Positions 1 to 11,300 of a stretch of DNA of 64,000 nt are shown piece by piece. The stretch is from contig NW_008705563.1 in assembly GCF_000186865.1 (NCBI RefSeq), forward strand, positions 1,461,449-1,525,448, in the 5' to 3' direction. The notes below the pieces were generated by a model. It saw nothing but the letters and a program-made list of their open reading frames with translations. It was not told the DNA's origin and did not search any database. The translations under genes and the position numbers were made by a program. This DNA is from Aureococcus anophagefferens. Lineage: Eukaryota > Sar > Pelagophyceae > Pelagomonadales > Pelagomonadaceae. How positions within the stretch are numbered: position 1 is the stretch's first letter; each line of letters begins with the position of its first letter.

Positions 1-73
1 AGCGTCGACGTCTTCATGGGCGTCTTCAGCCGCGATGGGGGCATATGATCCGTTAACGTCGTCTCACGTTACC

Positions 74-1336
74 CTAGAGGAGGATCTTGTACTTCTCCGG
101 CGAGGGGACGTGGTTGAGCAGGACGCGGCCGTCGAAGGACAGGGACGCGAAGACCCAGGCGTCGCACGAGGACCAGGCGACGGCGACGACCGCGTCGTCG
201 TGGAGGTCGTAGTCCTTGACCTTGACGTCCGGCGCGTCGGGGGCCGCGGTACCCGCGGACGACGTCACCGCGGACGACGCGCCGTCGCCCTTGGCGTCGT
301 CGAGGTCCAGCTCGAGGAGCGGCGCGCTCGAGATCGACGACACGCGCCACAAGTTGACGAGCTTGTCGGAGCCGCCCGACGCCAGGAGCTGGTCGTGGTA
401 CTTGTTGTACTCGAGCGCGCCGCACCAGCCGTCGTGGCCCCGGAGGATCTTCAGCGGCGCGCCGCCGCTGGCCCGCAGGTCGTAGAAGCGCACCGTGCCG
501 TCGGCGTGGGCCGTCGACACGGCGCCCGGTTTGTTCGGGTTGCTGTCGACGGCGAAGCAGGGCCCGCCGTCCCCTGCGACGACGAGCCGCGGCGGTGCGG
601 ACGACCGCGCGTCGTAGGCGCGCACCGCGCCGTCGCGGCTCGCGACGTGGACCTCCGCCGCGTCGTGGGGGCTCCAGGACGCCGCCGTCGCCCGGGCGCC
701 CCCGAAGGGCGCCGCGACGTCGACCGCGAGCGTGGGCTCGGCGGAGGCGGCGACGTCGTAGAAGCGGAGTTTCGCGCCGTCGAGCGCCGCGAGCGCGTTC
801 GGCGCGCCGTGGTCCCGCGGCGACCAGGCGAGGGACCGGCAGGGCCCCGCCGTCGCCGCGCCCGCGAGCGCGCGGAGGTCCCGCGGCGCGACGGCGTCGC
901 CCGCGGCGGCGCCGTCGGCCCAGCCGCCGTCGTCGCTCGCGTTCGAGACGGCCCGCCGCAGCGCGGGCTGGTCGCGGCCGAGCACGCCCGGGCCCTCGCC
1001 GTCGCTCAGCGCGTCGTCCGCCGCGCCCTCGCCGAACTCGGCGGCGTCCAGCGCCCAGACCGACGCGTCGGGCCCGCCGCCGCAGCTCGCGAACGTCGAC
1101 GCGTCCGCCGGCGACGGCGCGAGGGCGAAGACCTCGCCGGCGTGCGCGACGCGGCCGACGCAGCCGAGGCGGTTCGACTCCTCGTCGAAGTCGAGCACCT
1201 GCACCTCGTTCTGCTCGCGGGCGCCGCCCGTGCCGAGCACGAAGCGGTGCTGCGTCGTGTCGGCGGACACCGCCGACAGGCAGCGGCAGCACGGGAACTT
1301 GGCCGCGGCGTAGGTCGTCGATGACGTCGAGAACAT
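74..1336 (-). CDS. EIPR1: WD40-repeat protein, EIPR1 (TSSC1)-like
   Basis: 420-aa beta-propeller protein. It aligns along its length with the EARP/GARP-interacting protein EIPR1 (TSSC1): an N-terminal block around FVLGTGG, then VLDFDEESN and ASPAD, a WSPHD block, a NPNKPG block followed by VRFYDLRASG, HDGWCGALEYNKYHDQLL with SGGSDKLVNLW, and a C-terminus FASLSFDGRVLLNHVP ending in KYKILL, which is the family's characteristic end. Known EIPR1 works with endosome-associated tethering complexes in recycling and dense-core vesicle traffic; that role is inferred for this homologue. ATG at 1336 is chosen because the open frame upstream to 1360 has no other ATG. The length matches the family (about 390 aa) apart from a small insert in the middle. 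It is divergent from the kinesin gene, with 159 bp between the start codons. Confidence 0.85.
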   Translation of the reverse strand: MFSTSSTTYAAAKFPCCRCLSAVSADTTQHRFVLGTGGAREQNEVQVLDFDEESNRLGCVGRVAHAGEVFALAPSPADASTFASCGGGPDASVWALDAAEFGEGAADDALSDGEGPGVLGRDQPALRRAVSNASDDGGWADGAAAGDAVAPRDLRALAGAATAGPCRSLAWSPRDHGAPNALAALDGAKLRFYDVAASAEPTLAVDVAAPFGGARATAASWSPHDAAEVHVASRDGAVRAYDARSSAPPRLVVAGDGGPCFAVDSNPNKPGAVSTAHADGTVRFYDLRASGGAPLKILRGHDGWCGALEYNKYHDQLLASGGSDKLVNLWRVSSISSAPLLELDLDDAKGDGASSAVTSSAGTAAPDAPDVKVKDYDLHDDAVVAVAWSSCDAWVFASLSFDGRVLLNHVPSPEKYKILL

Positions 1337-1495
1337 GGTTGTTTTGGTGGTCACGCCCACAGACGCGGCGTCGACGCCTGTGGCGCGGCCGCGACGATGC
1401 CCCTGAGTACTCTCGCGGCATCATGTCGATGATGTCGTGAGGAGCCGGCGGTGCAGCGACAGCCCGAGGAGTGTTTACGGGCTGATTCAAAGAGC

Positions 1496-4144
1496 ATGGA
1501 GCCCGCCCGGGTCGCCGCGACGCGCGACGGCGCGACGCACACGGAGCACGTGTCCGTGCGGGTCCGCGTGCGGCCCGGCGGCGGCGGCGGCGTCGTCGCC
1601 CTCGACGACCGCGTCGCGGCGATAGGAGACAAGCGCTTCGCCTTCGACCGCGTCCACAACACCACCGCCACCCAGGAGGAAATCTACGCCGAGGCCGTGG
1701 CGCCGCTCGTCGCGGGCGTCCTGGACGGGTACAACGCGGCGGTGCTCGCCTACGGCCAGACGGGCAGCGGCAAGACCTACACCATGGGCTGCGGCGGCGG
1801 CGCGGTCGCGGGCGCCGCGCGGGGCGTCGTGCCGCGCGCCGTCGCGGACCTCTTCGCCGCCGCGGACCGCTCCGGCGGCGCGCTGCGCGTGCGCGCGACC
1901 TACGTCGAGATCTACAACGAGGAGCTCGTCGACCTGCTCGCCCCGGCCACGCCGAGCGCGAAGCTCGCGATCCGCGAGCTCGGCAGCCGCGGCGTCGTCG
2001 TCCAGGGCGCGCGCGACGTCGAGCTCGCGACGGCGGACGCGGCCCTCGAGCTCCTCGCCGCGGGCAACGCGAGCCGCACGACGAAGGCGACGGCGCTGAA
2101 CGAGACGTCGAGCCGGAGCCACGCGATCCTCACGCTCGCGGTCGAGCGGCGCAAGGTGCTCCTCGAAGAGCGCGCCGGGTCGCCCGCGGACGTCCGCGCG
2201 TCGACGCGGCTCGCCGTCGTGCGCTCGAAGCTCCACCTCTGCGACCTGGCGGGCTCGGAGCGCGCGAAGCGCTCGGGCGCCGAGGGCGCGCGGCTCCGCG
2301 AGGGCATCGCCATCAACTGCGGCCTGCTGACTCTGGGCAAGGTGATCTCGGCGCTGAGCGACGCGGACCGGAGCCGGCGGCCCGTGCACGTGCCCTACCG
2401 CGAGTCGAAGCTGACGCGCCTCCTCGCCGACTCGTTAGGGGGCACGGCGCGCACGGTCATGCTCGCCTGCGTGTCGCCGGACGGCGACGACGCGCCAGAG
2501 TCCGCGAACACGCTCGGCTACGCCGCGCGCGCGCGCAACATCAAGAACGACGTCGTCGCCAACGCGACGGTCGTCGTCGGCGGGCCCGACGACGCGCCGG
2601 CGCTCGACGCCATGAAGCGCGAGAACGCGAGCCTGCGGGCCGAGCTCGAGCACGCGGGCGGCGCGCTCCGGCGCGAGAACGACGCGCTGAAGGCGGAGCT
2701 GGCGCGGGCGGCGGCGCCGCGGCCGCCGCCGCCGCCCGGCGCGGAGGACCCCGAGGCCGCGGCCTGCGCCGCGGCGCTCTGCGACGGCCACGGCGCCGTC
2801 CTCGCCGCGCGGCGCGCGCTCCGAAACCTCGTCGACGACGGCGCGCTCGACCGGAAGACCAAGGGCGCTTTAGTGGACATCGCGAAAGCCCTCGGCGACA
2901 ACGGGCCGTCGCCCTTCCTCGCGAAGCTCCGCGCGGGCCCCGTGCGCTGCGTGCTCGACCTCCAGGGCGCGTTGGAGCAGCGCGACCGCGACCTCGCCGC
3001 CGTGCGCGAGACGCTCGCGGACGCGCGGGGCGACCTCGCGCGCGACGAGGAGATCTTCTCGGCCAAGGCGCGCGAGGCGCGCGAGGCGGCGAAGCGTGCC
3101 GACGCCGCCGAGGCGCGGGCGGCGCGCCTCGAGGACGACCTCCGCGCGTCGGAAGCCGCGCGGACGCTCGCCGACGCGTTACTGAAAGAGGCCGTCGCGA
3201 AGCGCAAGTCGCCCATGAAGAAGAAGCGGCGGGGCGACGACAGCGACGACGACGACGACGCCGCGTCCCTCGACGCGCGGCTCCGCGCGTCCGCGGCCCA
3301 GGCGACGTCGAAGCTCGCGCGCGACCTGGCCGAGGCCGAGCGCGAGAAGAGCGAGCGCGAGCGGTCCGCGCGGAAGCTCCAGGCCCTCGAGAACGACATC
3401 GCGCTCAAGGAGTCGTGCATCGCGGCGCTCGCGGCGTCCGAGGAGGAGGCGAAGCGCGCCGTGCGCCAGTACGAGGACCGCGTCGCGACCTTGGAGCGCG
3501 ACTGCTCCGTGCTCCGGTCGCAGCTGGACCCGAGCCAGCGCGCGCGCGACGCCGAGGAGCTCGGCGCGCTCAAGCGGCAGCAGACCCTCGAGCTCGGCAA
3601 GGTCGAGGCGCTGCGCCGCGCGTCGGAGGCGCGCCTCGCGGAGCTCGGCGACGAGGCGCGCGCGCTCCGCGACGAGCGCGACGCCGTGTCGCGGGGCCTC
3701 GACAAGGAGAACCGCGAGGACGTCGAGGCGCGCGACAGGCTCGAGAAGCGCGCCGCGCGCTGGCTGCAGCGCAAGCTCGACGGCGTCCTGACGCGGGCCG
3801 ACGAGGAGCGGCGGAAGCTCGCCGACGACGGCGCGACGCGCGAGGGGCCCGCGGCCGCCAAGGCCGCGCTCGACCAGCTCCGGCGCGACCTCGCGGACCT
3901 GACGCCCAAGCACACGAGCGCCGCGTTGTTCGAGTCCTGCCGGCAACTCATCGCCGTCAAGCTCGCGCGCGACGCGGCGGAGCGCGAGGCCGCGGAGCTC
4001 CGGGGGCGCCTGGCCGCGCCGACGACCGTGACGCCGCCGAAGCCCGTCGGCCCCGTGCTCGACGCGCGGACCGTCGAGGAGTACGAGTCGAAGATCGAGT
4101 TCCTGCTCCGCGAATTGAAGCAGCACGAGAGCACGCCGAGGTAG
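1496..4144 (+). CDS. Kinesin motor protein, kinesin-4-like
   Basis: 882 aa with an N-terminal motor (about residues 14-350). The P-loop GQTGSGKT lies at about residues 87-94, switch I is NETSSRSH and switch II is LCDLAGSE. The run INCGLLTLGKVISAL and the block RESKLTRLLADSLGG followed by a late NTLGYAARARNIKN are closest to the chromokinesin/KIF4-KIF21 (kinesin-4) pattern. Residues about 365-880 are predicted coiled coil, interrupted by a Pro-rich segment (about 405-420) and a basic-acidic patch MKKKRRGDD. Plus-end-directed microtubule movement is expected from the family. The in-frame upstream segment from 1451 has no ATG, so ATG 1496 is used. I see no C-terminal Cys-rich or WD40 region as in KIF4/KIF21, so the subfamily assignment is moderate. 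Confidence 0.9.
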   Translation: MEPARVAATRDGATHTEHVSVRVRVRPGGGGGVVALDDRVAAIGDKRFAFDRVHNTTATQEEIYAEAVAPLVAGVLDGYNAAVLAYGQTGSGKTYTMGCGGGAVAGAARGVVPRAVADLFAAADRSGGALRVRATYVEIYNEELVDLLAPATPSAKLAIRELGSRGVVVQGARDVELATADAALELLAAGNASRTTKATALNETSSRSHAILTLAVERRKVLLEERAGSPADVRASTRLAVVRSKLHLCDLAGSERAKRSGAEGARLREGIAINCGLLTLGKVISALSDADRSRRPVHVPYRESKLTRLLADSLGGTARTVMLACVSPDGDDAPESANTLGYAARARNIKNDVVANATVVVGGPDDAPALDAMKRENASLRAELEHAGGALRRENDALKAELARAAAPRPPPPPGAEDPEAAACAAALCDGHGAVLAARRALRNLVDDGALDRKTKGALVDIAKALGDNGPSPFLAKLRAGPVRCVLDLQGALEQRDRDLAAVRETLADARGDLARDEEIFSAKAREAREAAKRADAAEARAARLEDDLRASEAARTLADALLKEAVAKRKSPMKKKRRGDDSDDDDDAASLDARLRASAAQATSKLARDLAEAEREKSERERSARKLQALENDIALKESCIAALAASEEEAKRAVRQYEDRVATLERDCSVLRSQLDPSQRARDAEELGALKRQQTLELGKVEALRRASEARLAELGDEARALRDERDAVSRGLDKENREDVEARDRLEKRAARWLQRKLDGVLTRADEERRKLADDGATREGPAAAKAALDQLRRDLADLTPKHTSAALFESCRQLIAVKLARDAAEREAAELRGRLAAPTTVTPPKPVGPVLDARTVEEYESKIEFLLRELKQHESTPR

Positions 4145-4238
4145 GGGTAAAACATCATCGGCTTTTAGGGGACCGTGCACCACGTGGGAGGGGCGGGGGG
4201 GGGAGGCGCAAAAGGGGGGCGGGGTTGGCTCCGCGCGC

Positions 4239-5036
4239 CTAGGCGATGACGCAGTTGAGCTCGGAGCAGGGCGCGTCCTCCTGGCCGAAGGTCGTCGTCA
4301 TGCAGGACGAGTCCGCCGCGCCGTCCTTCGCGTCCGGGTTGACCTGCTCGAGGAAGGCGACGACGTCGTCTCGCTGGGCCCGCCGCGCGACCTCGAGGGG
4401 CGTGCGGCCGTGGCCGTCGATGGCGCGCGGGTTCATGCCCTTCTCGACCGTGAGGTACGTGACGACGTCGAGGTGGCCCCGGTAGCACGCCATGTGGAAG
4501 GGCGTGATGCCGTTCTTGCCGCGCGTGCAGTTCACGTCGCGCGCGACCAAGAACTTGACGACGTCGAGGTTGCCCTCCTGGCACGCGAAGAAGAAGGGCG
4601 TCGAGCCCGCCTCGTTGATCGGCTCTAGGTTGACGTCGTGGTCCGCGAGGAGCGACGCGATGTCGAGGCGGCAGTGCTGGCAGCAGATGAAGAAGGGCGT
4701 GTTCCCCTTGGAGTTGGGCGTCTCCAGATTCGCGCCGCGCTCGATGAGGAAGGACACGATGTCGATGTAGCCGCGGTAGGCCGCGATGAATATGGGCGTC
4801 GCGCCGTCGTGGATGGGGTGGTCCACGTCGGCCTTGCACTCGACGAGGTACTTGATGATGTCCAGGTGGCCGTTCTGCACGGCGGCGGCGAAGGCCGTGC
4901 CCCCGTGGATCTCCGCGTTGACGTCGAGCGGCTCCTCGCTCGCCTCCTCGACGATGCGCCTCACCTCGTCGATCTTGCCGTCGTAGCACGCCGTGTAGCA
5001 CTTGAGCGCGCGGCTCGACACCGGCGCCGACTCCAT
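4239..5036 (-). CDS. Ankyrin-repeat protein
   Basis: 265 aa made almost entirely of about seven ankyrin repeats, with clear helix-loop signatures such as GGTAFAAAVQNGHLDIIKYL, DGATPIFIAAYRGYIDIV, GNTPFFICCQHCRLDIASLL, GSTPFFFACQEGNLDVVKFL and GITPFHMACYRGHLDVVTYL. The C-terminus is short and carries Cys residues. There is no signal peptide or membrane segment; it is probably a soluble scaffold with an unknown partner. ATG 5036 is the first ATG in frame; the upstream open region overlaps the promoter of the divergent NACHT gene. The 3' end lies 94 bp from the kinesin stop (convergent). Confidence 0.85.
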   Translation of the reverse strand: MESAPVSSRALKCYTACYDGKIDEVRRIVEEASEEPLDVNAEIHGGTAFAAAVQNGHLDIIKYLVECKADVDHPIHDGATPIFIAAYRGYIDIVSFLIERGANLETPNSKGNTPFFICCQHCRLDIASLLADHDVNLEPINEAGSTPFFFACQEGNLDVVKFLVARDVNCTRGKNGITPFHMACYRGHLDVVTYLTVEKGMNPRAIDGHGRTPLEVARRAQRDDVVAFLEQVNPDAKDGAADSSCMTTTFGQEDAPCSELNCVIA

Positions 5037-5300
5037 GGCCGATGCGGCGTCGACGAGGGCGGCGAGCCCGGGCGGGACGGCGGCGGCGAGCCCGGGTGGG
5101 ACGACGCGATGGCTGGGCTGCGCGCGATTGAAAAGCTGCCGATTGGCAGCCCGCCCGAAGTCGTTGAGGTCGGCGCCGCAGACCAAATCTCGCGAGGTGC
5201 CGCGGCGGTATCACGACGAGCGCTGAGCGCTGTTGGTCCGCGGGCTGGTGCCGCGCGGCGCGGCGACGCTCTCCGTCGGGGCCGGGCGGGTTTCGCCGCC
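5037..5300. promoter_or_regulatory. Shared upstream region of a divergent gene pair
   Basis: 264 bp between the start codons of the ankyrin gene (-) and the NACHT-like gene (+). It contains a near-perfect short direct repeat (gcgagcccgggcgggacggc and gcgagcccgggtgggacg, about 5060-5105). No TATA box is evident. Promoter function is inferred from the arrangement alone. Confidence 0.4.
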
Positions 5301-8300
5301 ATGGCGGACTCCGTGACGGCGTCCGTCGCCGAGGGCAAGTCCCTGGGCGGCCTGGAGCGCGAGCTCCACGCGTCGTTCCAGATCTCGCGGCTGCCGAGCC
5401 ACGGGAACAAGTTCGAGCACGAGCTGCTACCCGTGCTCGAGAGCGACCTCGAGTCGACGGAGAGCGAGCGGGGCATGGTGCCCATCGTCATCGTCGGGCC
5501 GCCGGGCTGCGGCAAGTCGACGCTCATCGCGGAGTGGCTCGAGCGGCGGAGGAACCGGAGGCAGAGCCCGCTCGACCAGCAGCAGAGCAACGAGGAGTTC
5601 GTGTTCACGCACGTCGTGGGCTGCACGCGCCAGAGCCTCCAGGTGCGCGAGCTGCTCTGCCGGCTCGTCAGCGAACTCGTCATGCACTTCGACCTGCCGA
5701 TGGTCCACGACTTCGACCCGGAGAAGCTCGCGTGGGACCTGCCGCGGCTGTTGGAGGCCGCGGGCAACAAGGGCTCGGTTTTGCTCGTCATCGACGGCTT
5801 GCATCGCCTCCGCAACGACCAGGGCGAGGCGAACCTGAGCTGGCTGCCCCAGGAGTTCCCGCCGAACGTCCGCGTCGTGCTGTCGTCGACGATGCCGCCG
5901 GGCTTCACGATCGACGACCAGGCGGAGCTCGAGGCCAAGGCCGCGCGGTCTACCCAGCAGCGGCGCCTCACGGCGGACGTCAACGCCGAGGCCGAGGCCG
6001 CCGCGGAGCGCGAGCGCTACAAGAAGAACCACGTCATCATCGGCGAGGCGGGCCGGACGCAGAAGCGCGTCATGGCCGAGCTCAAGCGGCGCCGGTGGCA
6101 GCTGCGGCGCATGAAGTTCAGCGCGTCCGTGAAGCGGTCCATCATGCGCAATTTCCTGGATAGCGCGACGCCCGAGGTCGTCGAGGAGGAGGGGCCGACG
6201 GACGAGTCCGTCTACCTCACGGCGATGCTCGAGAAGATCGACGACGGCGGCCGGGACGAGGAGGACGACAAGGACCCCTACGACGAGGGCAAGTCCATGA
6301 AGCTCGACCTCTTCGCCCAGCAGCATCGGGTGCTCGAGGACATGCCGACGACGTCGCTGACGCTCGCGACGTTCCTGCGCGCGCTCGTCTGGTCCGCGTC
6401 GCGCGGCTTCGACGTCTGGAGCCTGCAGGAGTCGTGGCTCGGCGCGCGCGCGCCGGGCTCGAAGACCTCGCCGTCCAAGGCCAACGACGCGTCGACGTCG
6501 ACGACGGGCACGGGCTCCGTGACCATCCAGGCGCCCGGGTTCGAGGAGGACGAGGTGCCGTCGATCACGGCGGAAGCGCTCTTCCATAGCGTGTTGGACA
6601 CCTGGGAGGCGGGCCACGAGCTCAAGGACGACAAGAAGCAGAAGGCGCGGCGCTGCTCCCAGATGGCCGGGTCCCTCATGGGCGTCGCGGCGCGCGCGAG
6701 CCAGATGCGGCGGCCCGACACGGCGGACGAGTCGGACGCGAACGAGGACAGCGAGCTCGACCAGAGCGGCGAGGCCGACGACCACACGTCCGTGCGCCTG
6801 TCCTGGACGCGGGCCCAGAATCTCGAGGCCCACGAGCTCGAGGGCGCCGCGCCGACGACCGCGGCGTCCGCGCTCGACAAGCCGCCGACGCCGCAGACGC
6901 CTTCGGGCGCCGCGGGCGCGGACGGGCCGCAGACGGGCCGCGCGAAGCTCAACAGCCGGGGCGTGCCCGTGCGGTCGCGGGGCGGCGGCGTGCGCGCGCC
7001 GCTCCACAAGTCGACGGCGGCGAACGCGGCGGCCATGGCCGACATCCGCTGGCGCCACAGCCAGAACAACGCGGACAAGGCGCTCGCGCGGACGCGGGAG
7101 CTGGCGAGCTCCATCACGGACAAGCTCCTGGAGAACGCCCTCGACGCCGCGGAGTCCCACTCCGGCGGGTCGAAGCGCCACGGGTTTCTCGAGGCGTTCC
7201 TGCGGGACCTGGACGACATCCACTTCGTCGACCGCGACATCGTCTTGCTGGCGGACGAGACGTCCATCGACCAGTCCATCTCGTCGGGCGGCGCGCTGTC
7301 CACGGGCACGCGCGACGGCCTCGTGGCGGCGGCGCTCGCCGGCGACGCGACGACGCTGGACGTGGAGGAGGGGTCCATCGAGTCGGCGATCGTCTGCGCG
7401 ATCGGCTCCGCCGTCGACGACGCGTGGGCGCTCCACGGCGAGGCGCCGGCGGCGGCGCCGGGCGCGACGGGCGCGCCCGCCGGCGCGCCGGCGCCGGCGC
7501 CGGGGCCCCTCGTCGAGGGCTCCGCGCGGCCGCTGGAGCCCGTCGAGGCGCCGCTGAGCCCGTTCGAGGAGCCGAGCCGCTTCGAGGAGGGCGAGTACAC
7601 GACGGAGTTCGAGGACGACTACGGCGACGAGTTCGAGGACGACCCCGAGGAGGACGACGTCTCGTTGGAGGTCGAGGAGGCGACGCTCGAGAGCGACGCG
7701 CTCGCGGCGGCCGCGGCCGCGAACGCGATCTCCGACAGCGAGCCGGGCTCCGAGAACGCGACGCCCCTCTTCTCCCCGCCCGCGACGCCCCGCGACAACG
7801 ACCCGCCCATGGTCACGGTCGCCGAGACGGGCGACGCGGGCTCCGTCGAGCCCGACGAGGAGAAGGTGCAAGACGAGGGCGCGTCGTTCAACTCGCAGAC
7901 GGCCATGGACCACGTGCCCGTCTATCTGCTCGGCGGCGTCGACAAGGTGCCGGGCCTGGGCATGCTCCTGGGGGATGCCCTGGCCCTGCTCTGCGTCGCG
8001 CGCTACGGTCTACGGGAGGACGAGCTCTGGGCGCTGCTCAAGGACCTGGACGAGGAGCGGAAGCGCGACATCGCGAACCTGGAGCGGAAGGAGGAGGAGG
8101 AGCGCGTCCAGGCCGAGTACGAGGAGTCCCAGGGCTCGTCGGGCTCCCTCGCCGCGCGGCGGTCGTCGCCGTCCGCGGCCGACGACGCACAAAAGGCGTC
8201 GTCGCCCGCGTCGAAGAAGAAGAAGGAGGAGGAGGACTTGGACGATCTGGACGATTTGGCCGCGTTCCTGAGCGCCGACGACCCCAAGCCCGAGGAGCAG

Positions 8301-11300
8301 GAGACGACGTTCCCGCCGGAGCTCGTCGAGGAGCTGCCGAAGATGCTCCGGGCGCTGGGGGTCCTGCACGACCCCGCGGAGCACGTGCTCGTGCTGCCCC
8401 TGGAGTCGGAGGCGCTGCGGTCCGTCGTCCACAAGCGCTACGTCGAGATCGGCGCCGCGCGCGTCAAGGCCTCGGTGGCCAAGCGCCAGGAGCTCGAGCG
8501 CGCCCAGGGCACGTGGAAGGACACGAAGTTCCGCCACGACAACGTCGGCGGCAACTGGTGGCACGCGCGCGTCGCGGCGTACTTTGCGGGGCGGCCGCCG
8601 AGCCGGCGCCGCGCCGAGGAGCTGCCCTGGCACCTCAAGCAGTGCCGCCAGTGGACGCCCTTGTGCGACTCCCTGTCGAACGTGCACACCTTCGAGACCA
8701 TGTTCCTCGGGCCGCCGCAGATGAAGCTCGAGCTGCAGAACTACTGGAAGCTCCTCGTCGACGGGCCGCTGTACCTGACGACGGCCGCGGAGCAGGCGAC
8801 GCACGCGGCGACGCAGGAGCTCTCGGAGTCGCAGATGATCCTGTCGAATTTAGATACGGCGCACGCGCTCGGCTTGATCGAGTCGCGGGCGAAGCGGGAC
8901 CGGCTCCAGGACCAGTGCGCGACGTTCGACGTCGTCGACGCGTACACGATCGCCGTCGACAAGTGGCACGCGACGGAGCGGCCGACGACGCACCGGCTCA
9001 ACGAGATGCTGTCGCAGATCGGCGAGTTTCTGATCGGGTTTTCCGAGCGCGCGGAGACGCCGCCGCCCTTTTTGCGCGGGTCCCTGGACTGGCGGCGTTT
9101 GGACGGCATCGGCGTCCAGCGGCCCAAGGTCGAGCGGCTGCTCCAGGACTCGCAGCAGGGCGGCGGCGGGCCCCCGGGCCGGTCCAAGACGTCGGCGTCG
9201 GACCGCAAGGACGACGACCTCGACCCGGAGGACGAGGGGTCCGTGGTCTCCATGTCCGCGCTCCTCGTGAACGTGCGCGGCAACGACGGCATGCACCACA
9301 ACGAGAAGTCGAGCCTCTACCACTACGAGCGCTGGATCTGGATCCAGTTCCCGTGGCTGGCCCTCGCGCACGGCACGGCCATCTCCTGGACCGTGGGCCA
9401 GTCCTACGTGAAGACGACGGCGGGCGCGGGCGACGAGGCGAGCTCGCGCGCGTCGCGCGTCTCGCGCGGCGAGAACCCGGCGGGCCCGCGCGGGTCCAAC
9501 GCGGGCGACGACGGCTCCCTGTACGACGACGAGATGTCCGTCGGCCTGGACGGCGCCGCGGCGGGCATGGCCATCGAGGCCGCGCGCCTCGCGATCGCGA
9601 GCTGCTCCACGGGGCCCCGGGGCCGCCGCTACTGGAACGTGAAGCGGCGGGACCCGAGCTCGTCGGTCATCGCCACCATCTCCGAGGACCGCATCAAGGC
9701 ACGCGCTCTGGGCGCCAAGGAGCCCATCCGCGAGGACGGCATGCGCGCGCTCGAGCGCACGGCCGCGGGCGTCACGCTCGAGCCGCCGGGCGCGCCCCTG
9801 CGGTTGGGCGTCAAGGGCGAGGCGCCGCGGCTCCTGGACTCCGTGCGGTCCGACGGGTCCGTCTTCGGCGAGCGGGACCTGGACTCCCTCGCGGGCTCCG
9901 TCGAGGGCGACGCCGAGGGGTCCAAGCCCGCTCCTTTACCCATGCCGACGCCCGGCGGGTCGCTGGACGAGGTCATGGGCGCCGAGAGCTCCGCGGAGCG
10001 GCGCCTCGTGCGCCTCCGCCGCGTCGCGAGCCGCCTGCCGCCGCGGCGCATGCGCGTGGGCCCGACCTACGGCCAGGGCTACGGCTTGAGCCTCGAGTCC
10101 GGCTGCGGGCCCTTCTCGCAGTCGTCGCTCAAGAGCCAGCGCCGGGGCACGCGCTTCCCGAGCGCCGAGGGCCATTTGCTCTCGAAGGAGGACCCCCGCG
10201 ACTCCCACGGCGTCGTCGCGTCGACGCGCTTCGGCGGCACGGAGGAGCCCAAGGATCTCGTGGCGCTCTTGCACATCCGCGAGCTCGAGAAGGTCGACGT
10301 CAACGTCGCGTCGAACTCGAAGGAGCTGGGCTTCTTGTCGGCGCACAGCTTCATCTTCCCCGCGTCGCACTACGACATCTCGCGCGCGTCCGTGCAGGCG
10401 CGCATCGCGCGCCTCCGCGGCGCCCACGACAAGCTCATCAACATCCGCAAGGACCGCAAGGCGCAGCTGAAGTCGCAGCGGCGCGCCATCGAGGACCGCG
10501 TCCGCGCGGACGAGCACTGCGCGCACCAGCTCGAGCGCGGCGAGAAGACGCTGGAGACGCTGGACCGGCGCCTCGACGCCGTGCGCGTCGCGCTGGCCGA
10601 GTCCGCGGCGCTGGGCGCCTACTACGCGGAGGTCGTCCGCGCGGCGACGGACGCGCGGCCCGTCGTCGGCTCGCAGCGCATCGAGATCGTCGAGAAGCAG
10701 CTGAACCTGGCGCGCGTCCAGGCCCAGGACCTCCTCTCGAAGCGCCGCAAGCTCCACGAGAAGTCGGAGGAGATCGGCGCGCGCGACAAGCCGCGGCACC
10801 GCCGCGAGCGGAACAAGTGGGCGGACATGCGCCAGGTCTGCCGCGACCGGGCGCGCGTCGTCACGGCGTCCATCGAGCAGCTCAAGAAGGCGACGGCGCC
10901 CGCCGGGTCCCAGGAGACGGAGGACGAGGACGGCGACCGCTTCGTGAGCTTCCACGAGACGCCCGACCGCGAGCTCACGAAGACGCAAAGATTGTTGAAG
11001 TTCAAGCACGCGTCGAAGAAGACGCACGAGGAGAAGTTGGACGACGAGAACTCGGCCGCCGAGGACCTCATGCGCCAGCTCAAATTGGCGACGGGCTCCG
11101 TGGACCCGTCGGAGATCACGCGGCGGCTCCGGACGTCCAAGCAGCTGAACCAGAGCCTGCGGGACCAGCACAAGCACAACCTGCTGCGGTCGACGCAGCT
11201 CAAGGCGTTGTTAGACGCCATGTCCCACGAGTTCAGCGAGCTGCGGCTCGGCGGCATGACGACGCGCGGCGCGGCGCCGGCGAAGGCGTCCGTCGAGTCC

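Noticed and set aside
4638..5300. Upstream extension of the NACHT-like frame to 4638
   Set aside because: It lies opposite the ankyrin gene, has shadow composition, and a good ATG with coherent sequence occurs at 5301.
5427..7913. Long minus-strand open frame under the NACHT gene
   Set aside because: Low-complexity Arg/Val/Leu protein, no domain, and alternates with the third-codon GC bias of the plus-strand gene.
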